Assembly (NCBI RefSeq): GCF_030345795.1
Contig: NZ_JAUALB010000001.1
Span: 2,906,001-2,970,000 of the forward strand
DNA: 64,000 bases
Source: Micromonospora sp. WMMA1363
Lineage (GTDB): Bacteria; Actinomycetota; Actinomycetes; Mycobacteriales; Micromonosporaceae
Reading direction: 5' to 3'
Of this stretch, positions 1 to 9,882 are shown one piece after another (positions within the stretch are counted from its first letter, which is position 1; every line of letters starts with the position of its first letter). The translations under genes and the position numbers were made by a program. The notes beneath the pieces are model-generated. The model was given only the letters and a program-made list of their open reading frames with translations, had not been told where the DNA came from and ran no database searches.

Positions 1-155
1 AGGTCGAAGGCGACCGAGAGCCCGGTCTGCCCCTTCGCCAGGTTGCGGCGGAAGAGCGCGTTGGTCGCGGCGGCCGAGCTGTGCCCGGCGTAGGTGCGCA
101 TCACCCACGGGCGGTCCCGCTCGGGCAACCGACCTGGGAGAGCCTTCTCGTCCAT
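1..155 (-). CDS. Methylmalonyl-CoA mutase family protein, N-terminal fragment (runs off window)
   Basis: The reverse strand reads ATG at 155 and stays open to the window edge, giving about 51 residues. The stretch [20 protein letters not shown] followed by [14 protein letters not shown] is the conserved start of the large-subunit family of B12-dependent acyl-CoA mutases (methylmalonyl-, ethylmalonyl- and isobutyryl-CoA mutases). These rearrange the carbon skeleton of acyl-CoA thioesters using adenosylcobalamin. The N-terminal extension is short, as in the MeaA-like mutases, but the fragment cannot separate the subfamilies. A TTAC-N6-GTAA palindrome lies just upstream, and a cobalamin adenosyltransferase gene is 4.4 kb away. 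Family certain; substrate unknown. Confidence 0.85.
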   Translation of the reverse strand, partial: MDEKALPGRLPERDRPWVMRTYAGHSSAAATNALFRRNLAKGQTGLSVAFD

Positions 156-169
156 GGCCGGAGTGTAAG

Positions 170-183
170 TTACCGCTCAGTAA
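170..183. promoter_or_regulatory. Candidate TetR-type operator TTAC-N6-GTAA
   Basis: The palindrome TTACCGCTCAGTAA sits 15 bases upstream of the mutase start codon and about 125 bases upstream of the divergent ABC transporter genes. Half-sites TTAC and GTAA with a 6-base centre resemble operators of TetR-type acyl-CoA metabolism regulators in actinobacteria. Its position would cover the mutase promoter. The regulator is not in this window, so the assignment is an inference. Confidence 0.45.
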
Positions 184-308
184 AACGGGTTGTGGAAAAC
201 CACACAGGCCCACGTCGCGGACGACGGGGTGCGAACCGCCCGCCGTGGGCGCAACGTCCACCACCCCCGGGCGGCGCCGGCTGGCGGCGAGGCCGCACAC
301 TTGACGGT

Positions 309-1154
309 ATGGCTGACGAGCTCGCGATCTCCGTTCGGGGGCTGCGCAAGACGTACGGGACGACCGTCGCGGTGGCAGGGGTGGACCTCGACGTCCACCG
401 GGGCGAGGTGTTCGCCCTGCTCGGTCCCAACGGCGCCGGCAAGACCACCACGGTGGAGATCCTCGAGGGGTACCGGAAACGGGACGCCGGCGAGGTCTCG
501 GTGCTCGGCAGCGACCCCGGAAACGCCGCCGCCCACTGGCGCTCCCGGCTCGGGATCGTGCTCCAGGGCACCGGCGAGTTCGACGAGCTGACCGTCGCCG
601 AGTTGGTACGCCACTTCGCCGGGTTCTACGCCGACGCCGACGACCCGGACAAGGTGATCGCCCGGGTGGGGCTGACCGGAAAGGCCACCGCCCGTACCCA
701 CACCCTCTCCGGCGGCCAGAAGCGCCGACTGGATGTCGCCCTCGGCATCATCGGTCGCCCTGAGCTGCTCTTCCTGGACGAGCCGACCACCGGCTTCGAC
801 CCCGAGGCCCGGCGCGAGTTCTGGGAGCTGATCCGGGACCTGGCGGCAGCCGGCACGACGATCGTGCTCACCACGCACTACCTCGACGAGGCCGAAGCCC
901 TCGCCGACCGGGTCGGGGTGATCGCCGGCGGGCGGCTGATCGAGGTGGCCGCGCCGGACCGGTTGGGCAACCGGCAGGAGGCGCTGGCGACGGTCTCCTG
1001 GCGTACGCCGGACGGGGTCGCGCAGAGCACGGAGAGCGCGACGCCGACGGCGCTGGTGGCGGAGCTGGCCGCACGTTTCGGCGGCGAGGTGCCCGGCCTG
1101 ACGGTGACCCGGCCGACCCTGGAGGACGTCTACCTGAGGATGATCGGACACTGA
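309..1154 (+). CDS. ABC transporter ATP-binding protein (DrrA-like)
   Basis: This 281-residue ATPase powers a two-gene ABC exporter. Visible motifs are Walker A (GPNGAGKTTT), the signature LSGGQ, Walker B with the catalytic Glu (LLFLDEPTTGFDP) and the H-loop (LTTHYLDEA). A short C-terminal extension after the nucleotide-binding domain is typical of the DrrA/multidrug branch. I chose ATG at 309 because MADELAISVRGL begins at the usual domain border; the frame is open further upstream, but that part is low-complexity. The gene ends TGATG with the permease, a one-base overlap showing co-translation. The substrate is unknown; drug or lipid export is the family norm. Confidence 0.9.
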   Translation: MADELAISVRGLRKTYGTTVAVAGVDLDVHRGEVFALLGPNGAGKTTTVEILEGYRKRDAGEVSVLGSDPGNAAAHWRSRLGIVLQGTGEFDELTVAELVRHFAGFYADADDPDKVIARVGLTGKATARTHTLSGGQKRRLDVALGIIGRPELLFLDEPTTGFDPEARREFWELIRDLAAAGTTIVLTTHYLDEAEALADRVGVIAGGRLIEVAAPDRLGNRQEALATVSWRTPDGVAQSTESATPTALVAELAARFGGEVPGLTVTRPTLEDVYLRMIGH

Positions 1155-1999
1155 TGACCGCCACGCTGAAGCCGGCCACGCAGGCCGCCACGACGCCGCC
1201 GCGCCGGCCCGGCGCCCTCGCCCTCGGGCTACGGCAGGGACGACTGGAGATCACCCAGTTCCTGCGCAGCCGGGAGTCCGTCGTCTTCACGCTGGGTTTC
1301 CCGGTAATCATGATCCTGATCTTCGCGTCCATCTTCGACGGCGAGATCGCGCCGGGTGTCAGTTTCCCGCAGTACTTCGTCACCGGCATGATCGCCACCG
1401 GCCTGATGACGGTGAGCTTCCAGAACCTGGGCATCTGGATCCCGATCGAGCGCGACCGGGGGGTGCTGAAGCGCTACCGGGGCACACCGATGCCGAAGTG
1501 GGTCTACTTCGCCGGCAAAGTGATCATGGTGGTGGTCATCGGCGTCGCCGAGACCGCGCTGCTGCTCGCCGTGTCGGCCGCGTTGTTCGACCTGGAACTG
1601 CCCGGCACCGCGACGAAATGGCTGACCTTGGGCTGGGTCTCGGCGCTCGGCGTCACCGCCTGCACGCTGTGCGGCATCGCGATCTCGTCGCTCGCCCGGA
1701 CCGCACGCAGCGGCTCGGCGGTGGTCACCCCGGTCGCCCTGGTGCTCCAGTTCATCTCCGGGGTGTTCTTCGTCTTCACCCAACTGCCGAGCTGGATGCA
1801 GCAGGTGGCGGCCCTCTTCCCGCTCAAGTGGATGTGCCAGGGGCTGCGCTCGGTGTTCCTGCCGGACGCCTTCGGCGCGCAGGAACCGGGCGGTTCCTTC
1901 GAGCTGGGCCGCGTCGCCCTGGTGCTCGGTGCCTGGTGCGTGATCGGCCTGCTGCTCTGCCTCGCCACCTTCCGCTGGACCCCCCGCCGCGAGGGCTGA
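1154..1999 (+). CDS. ABC-2 type transporter permease
   Basis: This 281-residue membrane protein is the partner of the ATPase immediately upstream. It shows the ABC-2 arrangement: a cytoplasmic N-terminus, six hydrophobic segments and the conserved stretch ERDRGVLKRYRGTPMP between segments 2 and 3. A conserved PLKWMCQGLRSVFLPD region precedes the last helix. The start overlaps the upstream stop by one base. Together the two genes form a complete exporter of the DrrAB kind: one ATPase and one permease, each acting as a dimer. A strong hairpin follows at 2006-2048. Substrate cannot be told from sequence. Confidence 0.88.
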   Translation: MTATLKPATQAATTPPRRPGALALGLRQGRLEITQFLRSRESVVFTLGFPVIMILIFASIFDGEIAPGVSFPQYFVTGMIATGLMTVSFQNLGIWIPIERDRGVLKRYRGTPMPKWVYFAGKVIMVVVIGVAETALLLAVSAALFDLELPGTATKWLTLGWVSALGVTACTLCGIAISSLARTARSGSAVVTPVALVLQFISGVFFVFTQLPSWMQQVAALFPLKWMCQGLRSVFLPDAFGAQEPGGSFELGRVALVLGAWCVIGLLLCLATFRWTPRREG

Positions 2000-2005
2000 G
2001 GTGGG

Positions 2006-2048
2006 AAGGGTCCCTTGTTGTGACGGCGACCGTCAACAAGGGACCCTT
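2006..2048. terminator. Bidirectional hairpin terminator between convergent genes
   Basis: A 13-15 bp arm AAGGGTCCCTTGTTG pairs with CAACAAGGGACCCTT, with an inner TGACGG/CCGTCA stem and a 3-base loop. It lies between the stop of the ABC permease and the stop of the convergent dehydrogenase, where it can serve both. There is no long T tract. Confidence 0.75.
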
Positions 2049-2096
2049 CGACGTCGACGTGGTCGACCCCAGGAGATCCGGCGGGCTCCCCACCTC

Positions 2097-2945
2097 TCAG
2101 TAGGAGTAGAAGCCCTTGCCGGTCTTGCGGCCCAGGTCGCCAGCGGTGGCCATCCGCTGGAGCAGCTCCGGCGGGAAGAACTTGTCGTCGGCGGTGTCGG
2201 TGTAGATGTTCTTCGCGGCGTGCAGCAACACGTCCACGCCGGTCAGGTCGGTGGTCGCCAGCGGACCCATGGCGTGACCGAAGCCGAGCCGGCAGGCCGT
2301 GTCCAGGTCCTCCGCGGAGACCACGCCGGACTCGACCAGCTTGACCGCCTCCACCACCAGCGCGGCGATGAGTCGGGTGGTGACGAAGCCGGCGATGTCG
2401 CGGTTGACCACCACCACGGTCTTGCCGATCTCCTCGGCGAACGACTTCGCGGTCGCCAGGGTCTCGTCGCTGGTCTTGTAGCCGCGAACCAGCTCACAGA
2501 GTTTCATCATCGGCACCGGCGAGAAGAAGTGGGTGCCGACGACCGCCTCCGGGCGGTCGGTGACCGCGGCGATCTGGGTGACCGGGATCGCCGAGGTGTT
2601 GGTGGCGAGCACCGCGTCCGCCTTGCAGATCTTGTCCAGCGCGCGGAAGACCTCGTGTTTGATCTCCAGGCGTTCGAAGACCGCCTCGACCACGATGTCC
2701 GCTTCGGCCGCCGCCTCCAGATCGGTGGTCGGGGTGATCCGGCCCAACGCCGCCTCGACCTCGGACGCCGGGATCCTCCCCTTCTCGGCGAACTTCTCCA
2801 GCGACTTCCGAATACCGTCCACTCCGCGCTTCGTGGCCGCGTCGTCCAGGTCCCGTAGCGTCACCTGCCAGCCCGTCTGCGCCGCCACCTGGGCGATCCC
2901 CGCGCCCATCAGCCCGGCCCCGACGACCGCGAGTCGACCCGCCAT
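2097..2945 (-). CDS. 3-hydroxybutyryl-CoA dehydrogenase
   Basis: This 282-residue NAD-dependent enzyme oxidises (S)-3-hydroxyacyl-CoA to the 3-oxo form in fatty acid or butyrate metabolism. The Rossmann motif GAGLMGAGIAQVAAQTG begins at residue 9. The catalytic His is in GTHFFSPVPMMKLCELVRG, and the C-terminal helical domain contains RDIAGFVTTRL and GFGHAMGPLATTDL. Length is that of the stand-alone FadB2/PaaH/Hbd proteins rather than the fused FadB. It stands alone between a terminator and an empty spacer. Acyl-CoA chemistry fits the mutase at the window edge, but no operon link is visible. Confidence 0.93.
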   Translation of the reverse strand: MAGRLAVVGAGLMGAGIAQVAAQTGWQVTLRDLDDAATKRGVDGIRKSLEKFAEKGRIPASEVEAALGRITPTTDLEAAAEADIVVEAVFERLEIKHEVFRALDKICKADAVLATNTSAIPVTQIAAVTDRPEAVVGTHFFSPVPMMKLCELVRGYKTSDETLATAKSFAEEIGKTVVVVNRDIAGFVTTRLIAALVVEAVKLVESGVVSAEDLDTACRLGFGHAMGPLATTDLTGVDVLLHAAKNIYTDTADDKFFPPELLQRMATAGDLGRKTGKGFYSY

Positions 2946-3132
2946 CTGCTCACTCCCTCACCTGATTGGGTGTCTGCCTGCACCCTAGTCGGCGGGGCTG
3001 AACGGATGCTAAGGGCGGTGCCCGGTTACCGGCCGACCCACCGCGCCCAGCCGGACACCACGCCCAGCCGACACCCCCGACTGACCGCCGCGACGGGCGG
3101 GTGCCGCCACGCCGGGTCCTGGCGGTGGCTCG

Positions 3133-4560
3133 TCAGATGGCGAGGTCCGGCTCGTCGGGTGCGATACCCCGCTCGATCGCAACGCCGAGCGCCCGCAGGT
3201 CCGCCACGAAGTCGGGGTAACCCCGGTCCACGTGGTGCACGTGGGAGACCTCGGTGATCCCGTCGGCGCAGAGTCCGGCGATGATGAGACCCGCCCCCGC
3301 CCGGATGTCGGTCGCGCGCACCGGCGCACCGGAGAGCCACTCCCGACCCCGGACCACGGCGTGATGCCCGTCGGTCTTGATGTCCGCACCCAGCCGAATC
3401 ATCTCGTTGGCGAACATGAACCGGCCGTCGAAAATGTTCTCGGTGATCAGCGAGGCTCCGTCGCTGACCGCGGCCAGCCCGATCGCCATCGGCAGCAGAT
3501 CGGTGGCGAAACCCGGGTACGGCAACGTGACGACGTCGACGGCGCGTGGGCGATCCGCCATCCGGATCCGGAACGCGTCCTGCCGCGTCTCTACCAGCCC
3601 GCCCGCGGCGACCAGCTTGTCCAGGGCGACCTCCAGGTAGGCCGGGGGAACCCCGGTCACGGTGACATCCCCGCGGGTCATCGCCCCGCCGAAGGCCCAG
3701 GTCCCGGCGACGATCCGGTCGCCCACCGTGGCGTGCCGCACCGGTCGCAGCCCCGGTACGCCGACGATGGTCAGGGTCGACGTGCCCGCACCGTCGATCG
3801 ACGCGCCCATCTGGTTGAGCATCATGCAGATGTCGACGATCTCAGGCTCCCGGGCGGCGTTGTCGATGATCGTGGTCCCCTCGGCCAGCACCGCCGCCAT
3901 CACCAGGTTCTCCGTGGCCCCCACGCTGGGGAAGTCCAGCACGATCTCGGCGCCGCGCAGCCCGTGCGGGGCCGAGGCGATCACGAACCCGTGCTCGCCG
4001 GAGATGTCGGCGCCCATCCGGGTCAGTCCGGAGATGTGCATGTCCAGCCCGCGCGAGCCGATCGCGTCACCGCCCGGATGCGCCACGCGAACGTGCCCGC
4101 GACGGGCGAGCAGCGGCCCGAGCACGCAGATCGACGCGCGGAGCCGACGGACGAGGTCGTAGTCTGCCTCCGCACCGGGCGCTTCGGGCACGTCGATGGT
4201 GACCGACCGGGACCGGGCCATCCCGTCGCGGGCCACCATCGGGTCCACCGGATCGTCCGCGTCGAACCGGACGTCGCAGCCCAGCCGGCGCAGCACCTCC
4301 CCCATGATTGCGATGTCGGTGATCCGCGGGACGTTGGTGATCACGCTGCGCCCCGACGTCAGCAGGGCGGCGGCCATGAGCTTCAGGGCCGAGTTCTTCG
4401 CGCCGACCACGTGCACGGTGCCGGCGAGCCGGGCACCACCGCGGACCCGGATGACGTCCACGTCGTTGATCCCCGCGTCGCCGGGTCCCACGCCGACCGG
4501 CCAGCCGGGCTCCGATCGGGCCGGCAGGGTCGGATCGGGTATCCGTAGGCTGTGCGTCAT
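3133..4560 (-). CDS. murA: UDP-N-acetylglucosamine 1-carboxyvinyltransferase with Asp in place of the catalytic Cys
   Basis: MurA transfers enolpyruvate from PEP to UDP-GlcNAc, the first committed step of peptidoglycan synthesis. The 475-residue product has the family markers: [17 protein letters not shown] near the N-terminus, and [16 protein letters not shown]. In most bacteria this last loop carries Cys, the residue alkylated by fosfomycin. Here it is Asp165, as in the naturally fosfomycin-resistant mycobacterial enzyme. The start at 4560 shares two bases with the divergent pduO start; in-frame GTG codons about 25-35 residues further in are alternatives, and the first 30 residues are not conserved domain. 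No second murA lies in the window. Confidence 0.93.
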   Translation of the reverse strand: MTHSLRIPDPTLPARSEPGWPVGVGPGDAGINDVDVIRVRGGARLAGTVHVVGAKNSALKLMAAALLTSGRSVITNVPRITDIAIMGEVLRRLGCDVRFDADDPVDPMVARDGMARSRSVTIDVPEAPGAEADYDLVRRLRASICVLGPLLARRGHVRVAHPGGDAIGSRGLDMHISGLTRMGADISGEHGFVIASAPHGLRGAEIVLDFPSVGATENLVMAAVLAEGTTIIDNAAREPEIVDICMMLNQMGASIDGAGTSTLTIVGVPGLRPVRHATVGDRIVAGTWAFGGAMTRGDVTVTGVPPAYLEVALDKLVAAGGLVETRQDAFRIRMADRPRAVDVVTLPYPGFATDLLPMAIGLAAVSDGASLITENIFDGRFMFANEMIRLGADIKTDGHHAVVRGREWLSGAPVRATDIRAGAGLIIAGLCADGITEVSHVHHVDRGYPDFVADLRALGVAIERGIAPDEPDLAI

Positions 4561-5131
4561 GGCCGTCCACCTCACGCGCATCTACACCAAGGCCGGCGAC
4601 GCCGGCAAGACCAGGTTGAGCAACAACGAGCAGGTGCCGAAGACCGACCCTCGGATCGTTGCGTACGCGGACGTCGACGAGTGCAACGCCGCGATCGGCG
4701 TCGCGCTCGCTCTCGGGCAGCTCGACGACGAGCTGCGGACCATCGTCGGATCGGTCCAGAACGACCTGTTCGACGTGGGCGCCGACCTGGCAACCCCGGT
4801 CGAGCCGGACCCGAAGTACCCGCCGCTGCGGGTCACCGAGAAGTACGTCGAGCGTCTCGAGGGGTGGTGCGACGAGTACAACGCACGGCTGAGCACGCTC
4901 GACTCCTTCATCCTCCCCGGTGGCACCGCTGGCGCGGCACTGCTGCACGTGGCGCGGACGATCGCCCGGCGCGCCGAGCGCTCGGCCTGGGCATTGGTCG
5001 CACACGACCCCGACCGGACCGACTCTCTCCCGGCAAAGTATCTCAACCGACTCTCCGATCTGCTCTTTATCCTGGCAAGAGCGGCAAATCCGGCCGGAGA
5101 TGTGCTATGGGTGCCCGGCGGTAAGCGCTGA
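4559..5131 (+). CDS. Cob(I)yrinic acid a,c-diamide adenosyltransferase, PduO type
   Basis: This 190-residue enzyme transfers the adenosyl group of ATP to cob(I)alamin, making the coenzyme used by mutases such as the one at the window start. The N-terminal nucleotide-binding stretch [14 protein letters not shown] and the conserved [11 protein letters not shown] and [15 protein letters not shown] motifs identify the PduO/ATR family. The chosen ATG matches the family start exactly ([14 protein letters not shown]). Its start codon overlaps that of the divergent murA, leaving no shared spacer. A remnant of a VOC gene follows directly. Confidence 0.93.
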   Translation: MAVHLTRIYTKAGDAGKTRLSNNEQVPKTDPRIVAYADVDECNAAIGVALALGQLDDELRTIVGSVQNDLFDVGADLATPVEPDPKYPPLRVTEKYVERLEGWCDEYNARLSTLDSFILPGGTAGAALLHVARTIARRAERSAWALVAHDPDRTDSLPAKYLNRLSDLLFILARAANPAGDVLWVPGGKR

Positions 5132-5153
5132 CCACGCGGCCGGCCCCGTCGGC

Positions 5154-5231
5154 GTGCTGCACCACGTCGAGGTCTGGATTCCCGATCTGACCACGGCCAT
5201 CCCTAGCTGGGGCCGGCTTCTCGAGTTCGGA
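5154..5231 (+). pseudogene. Remnant of a VOC/glyoxalase family gene
   Basis: Just after the pduO stop, the forward strand encodes GVLHHVEVWIPDLTTAIPSW followed by GRLLEFG. This matches the first beta-alpha unit of vicinal-oxygen-chelate proteins (a metal-binding His in LHHVE, then a D-L-x-x-A helix and W-x-x-LL). The similarity stops after about 26 residues, where the 3' end of the convergent DUF2550 gene begins; a full domain needs about 120 residues. I infer a deletion that removed the rest of the gene. Confidence 0.6.
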
Positions 5232-5263
5232 AGGCCCCACCGCCGCACCGGGGCCGGGACGGA

Positions 5264-5719
5264 TCAGGCTGCCGGCCAGTCCTGGGAGGCCAGACGCGGC
5301 GAGGCCGCCCCCGGAGGGGCGGCCTCGAGCCAGGAGAGGAACCCGGTGACGGTGGAACGCGCCATGGCGATCTCGACCGGGGCGTGGTGACTGGTACAGC
5401 GGAGAACGACCCAGTCGACGGGCATGGCGAGACGCTCCTGCCCCTCGGGCAGCCGGCGGCGTTCCACCGCCAGGGACTTCCGGGAAAGGACACGCCTGGG
5501 CCGGAGGGCGAAGCTGAACATCCGGTACCACCGGAGCTCGTCGCCGACGAACCGACCGAAGCCGGGAGCCCAGCCTCGGCCGTCGAGCATGGTGGAGGTT
5601 CGGACGCTGAGCCGGATGATGCCTCCGCTGCGGGCCACCAGCGCCCGCCGGACGAAGAGAAACAGGAGCGCGCCGAGAACAACCGCGACGCCGATCCCGA
5701 TTCCCTCGACGATCTCCAT
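5264..5719 (-). CDS. DUF2550 domain-containing membrane-anchored protein
   Basis: The 151-residue product has one N-terminal membrane segment (about residues 5-25, GIGIGVAVVLGALLFLFVRR). A soluble domain follows with the DUF2550 pattern: RLSVRTS, GRGWAPGFGRFVGDELRWYRMFSFALRPRRVLSR and ERRRLPEGQE. This family is actinobacterial and usually found directly downstream of atpC, as here (13 bases away). The function is unknown. The last 20 codons contain a perfect 11-bp hairpin that may end transcription from both sides. Confidence 0.85.
   Translation of the reverse strand: MEIVEGIGIGVAVVLGALLFLFVRRALVARSGGIIRLSVRTSTMLDGRGWAPGFGRFVGDELRWYRMFSFALRPRRVLSRKSLAVERRRLPEGQERLAMPVDWVVLRCTSHHAPVEIAMARSTVTGFLSWLEAAPPGAASPRLASQDWPAA
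5301..5326. terminator. Hairpin inside the 3' end of the DUF2550 gene
   Basis: GAGGCCGCCCC pairs with GGGGCGGCCTC around a 4-base loop CGGA. It lies between the convergent pduO and DUF2550 transcription units but within the DUF2550 reading frame. It may end pduO readthrough; there is no T tract. Confidence 0.45.
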
Positions 5720-5732
5720 CTCGGGCGTCGGT

Positions 5733-6017
5733 TCAGCGACCCGGCGCCGCGGAGCCCGAGGTGGCGCTCTCGGCCAACACGGTGACGCCCTCGGCGGTCA
5801 CCGACAGGAAGCCGCCGGCGACCTCGTAGGACACCTGCTCGCCGCCCGGCAGCTTGATCCGGACCTGGCCGGGCTCGGCGAGCTGCCCGAGCAGCGGCGC
5901 ATGCCCGGGCAGCACACCCAGCTCACCCTCGGTCGTCCGAGCGACGACCATCTCGGCCTCGCCCGACCAGACCTTCTCCTCGACGGCTACGAGCTCGACG
6001 TGAAGCTGCTGTGCCAC
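5733..6017 (-). CDS. atpC: F1Fo ATP synthase subunit epsilon, short form
   Basis: Epsilon is part of the central rotor stalk. The 94-residue product contains the N-terminal beta-sandwich ([36 protein letters not shown] and [16 protein letters not shown]) and then ends after a short Ser/Ala tail. The usual C-terminal two-helix domain of about 45 residues, which inhibits ATP hydrolysis in many bacteria, is absent. Unusually, the gene is not next to atpD: an LCP-family gene and a strong hairpin lie between them. DUF2550 follows 13 bases downstream. Confidence 0.93.
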   Translation of the reverse strand: MAQQLHVELVAVEEKVWSGEAEMVVARTTEGELGVLPGHAPLLGQLAEPGQVRIKLPGGEQVSYEVAGGFLSVTAEGVTVLAESATSGSAAPGR

Positions 6018-6100
6018 GCTGTCTCCTTGCTGCGGCGGCGGATTGCCGAAAGTCTAGTCGCGCCAACGACCCACCCGTAACGCGGGTGGCGAGACCTGCC

Positions 6101-7252
6101 TCACTGGGATCCGGCTCCGCTCGCCTTGTTCTGAAATTGCGGGTGTTCCAGCAGGAACACGTCGAGCTGCTCGTTCTTCAAGGCGGTGAAGAAATCCGCG
6201 ACAGCCGGCTCGAAGCGCTCGCCCCGGTAGTTCCCGTTCTCCACGATGCCACCACCCGGTAGCTTGATCATCTGGATGTTCGCCGGACGAAGATTCTTCA
6301 ACGCGACGCCGAAGTCGACCACGCTGTGCCCACGGCCGTTGAAAATCAGGGACTGCCCGGCCGCGCGGAGCACCCGGTCGAGCTTGACCGGGTTGGTGAC
6401 CACGTCGGCGCTGAACGCCTGATCCACCATGGCCTTGACGAACTGCTGCTGGTGGCGCTGGCGGCCGTAGTCGCCGTCCGGCACGCCGTTCTTCGGGTAG
6501 CGCTGCCGGACGTAGTCCAACGCCTGCCACCCCTCGAGGTGCTGCTCGCCCGGCTCGTAGACGGCCTGTTCGCCCAGGTAACCCCCGCCGCCGCGCCTCA
6601 GCTCGCGGTGCGTGCCGTCCGGCCGGCGGTGCTCCGAGCGCACCTCGCGCTCGATGTCCATCGTGACACCGCCCATCGCGTCCACGATCCGGATGAAGCC
6701 ACTGAAGTTGATGATCGCGCCCGCGTCGAACCGCTCGATCCCGGTCACCTGCTGCACCGTCTGCGCGAGCAGTTGGAAACCCTGCGCCGCGTCCGGGTTC
6801 TGCCCATCCTTACGGCTGCCGTACGACATCGCCGCGTTCAACTTGTCCTTGCCGCCGCGGTAGCCGGCCTGTTCGAACGCCGGAATGTCGATGTAGAGGT
6901 CGCGCGGCAGCGAGAAGAGGTATGCTCGGTCCAGGCTGGCGGGCACGTGCAGCACCATGATCGAGTCGGCCAACGGGGGTGTCTCCGGCTTCCGGGGATC
7001 GATACCGGTCAGCAGGATGTTCAGCGGCCCCTTGATGTCGCTCTTACGCCCGTTCGCACCGGCCGCTTGGTCGCCGAAGAGGTCCGCCTTGCCCACCGCG
7101 CCCTCGTAGCGGGCCATCAGCACCTCAGTGCCCACCAGCACGGTCCCGCTGAGGAACATCAGGACCGCACCGAAGACGGTGCACACCCGGGCCCACCGCG
7201 GAACACCCGACCACATGGACGGCTTCCTACCGCCCTTGCCGGCCTTGACCAC
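6101..7252 (-). CDS. LytR-CpsA-Psr (LCP) family protein
   Basis: LCP proteins attach secondary polymers such as arabinogalactan or teichoic acids from lipid carriers to peptidoglycan. The 383-residue product has one N-terminal membrane segment (about residues 23-45) and an extracytoplasmic LCP domain. Conserved elements are ILLTGID, ADSIMVLHV, SLPRDLYIDIP, KLNAAMSYG, DAMGGV, DYVRQR and GDYGRQRHQQ, including the Arg and Asp residues that bind the pyrophosphate. The start is GTG with GGAG 8-9 bases upstream. The gene sits between atpD and atpC on the same strand, so atpC expression probably depends on its promoter. Confidence 0.92.
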   Translation of the reverse strand: MVKAGKGGRKPSMWSGVPRWARVCTVFGAVLMFLSGTVLVGTEVLMARYEGAVGKADLFGDQAAGANGRKSDIKGPLNILLTGIDPRKPETPPLADSIMVLHVPASLDRAYLFSLPRDLYIDIPAFEQAGYRGGKDKLNAAMSYGSRKDGQNPDAAQGFQLLAQTVQQVTGIERFDAGAIINFSGFIRIVDAMGGVTMDIEREVRSEHRRPDGTHRELRRGGGGYLGEQAVYEPGEQHLEGWQALDYVRQRYPKNGVPDGDYGRQRHQQQFVKAMVDQAFSADVVTNPVKLDRVLRAAGQSLIFNGRGHSVVDFGVALKNLRPANIQMIKLPGGGIVENGNYRGERFEPAVADFFTALKNEQLDVFLLEHPQFQNKASGAGSQ

Positions 7253-7339
7253 GATTCATCTCCGTTCGTCACGCCCACGGTCAGGAGCTGGGCGCGAGCA
7301 GCCGATGGTTGCACGTTTTCCACGCCCAGACACGGGGGC

Positions 7340-7367
7340 GCGCGCGTGAACGGTACCTCACGCGCGC
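7340..7367. promoter_or_regulatory. Inverted repeat upstream of the LCP gene
   Basis: GCGCGCGTGA and TCACGCGCGC flank an 8-base centre about 90 bases upstream of the LCP start and after the atpD hairpin. The position suits an operator or a stem in the leader RNA. No regulator family is recognised. Confidence 0.35.
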
Positions 7368-7418
7368 GGTGAACGCCGACCGCGAGAGACCGGCTGCGGC
7401 GGTGAGAGGGCAGAAAAT

Positions 7419-7460
7419 GATCGAAAGGCCGTCCCAGTCGACCGGGACGGCCTTTCGATC
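7419..7460. terminator. Strong hairpin downstream of atpD
   Basis: A perfect 17-bp stem (GATCGAAAGGCCGTCCC with GGGACGGCCTTTCGATC) and an 8-base loop lie 33 bases after the atpD stop. This is the strongest hairpin of the ATP synthase region. It separates atpI-to-atpD from the LCP-atpC-DUF2550 unit. Confidence 0.85.
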
Positions 7461-7492
7461 ACGGCCGGGCGCTGCCCGACATCGGTCAGGGC

Positions 7493-9879
<2,387 letters not shown>

Positions 9880-9882
9880 GGG

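Noticed and set aside
191..204. TGTGG-AAAA-CCACA near the ABC transporter promoter as a DnaA box
   Set aside because: It does not match TTGTCCACA closely, is single, and no replication gene is near.
4196..4558. Longer pduO reading frame starting inside murA
   Set aside because: The extra 121 codons lie antisense to murA, and the family start is at 4559.
4300..4700. Cobalamin riboswitch upstream of pduO
   Set aside because: No B12-box sequence is seen, and the upstream region is murA coding sequence.
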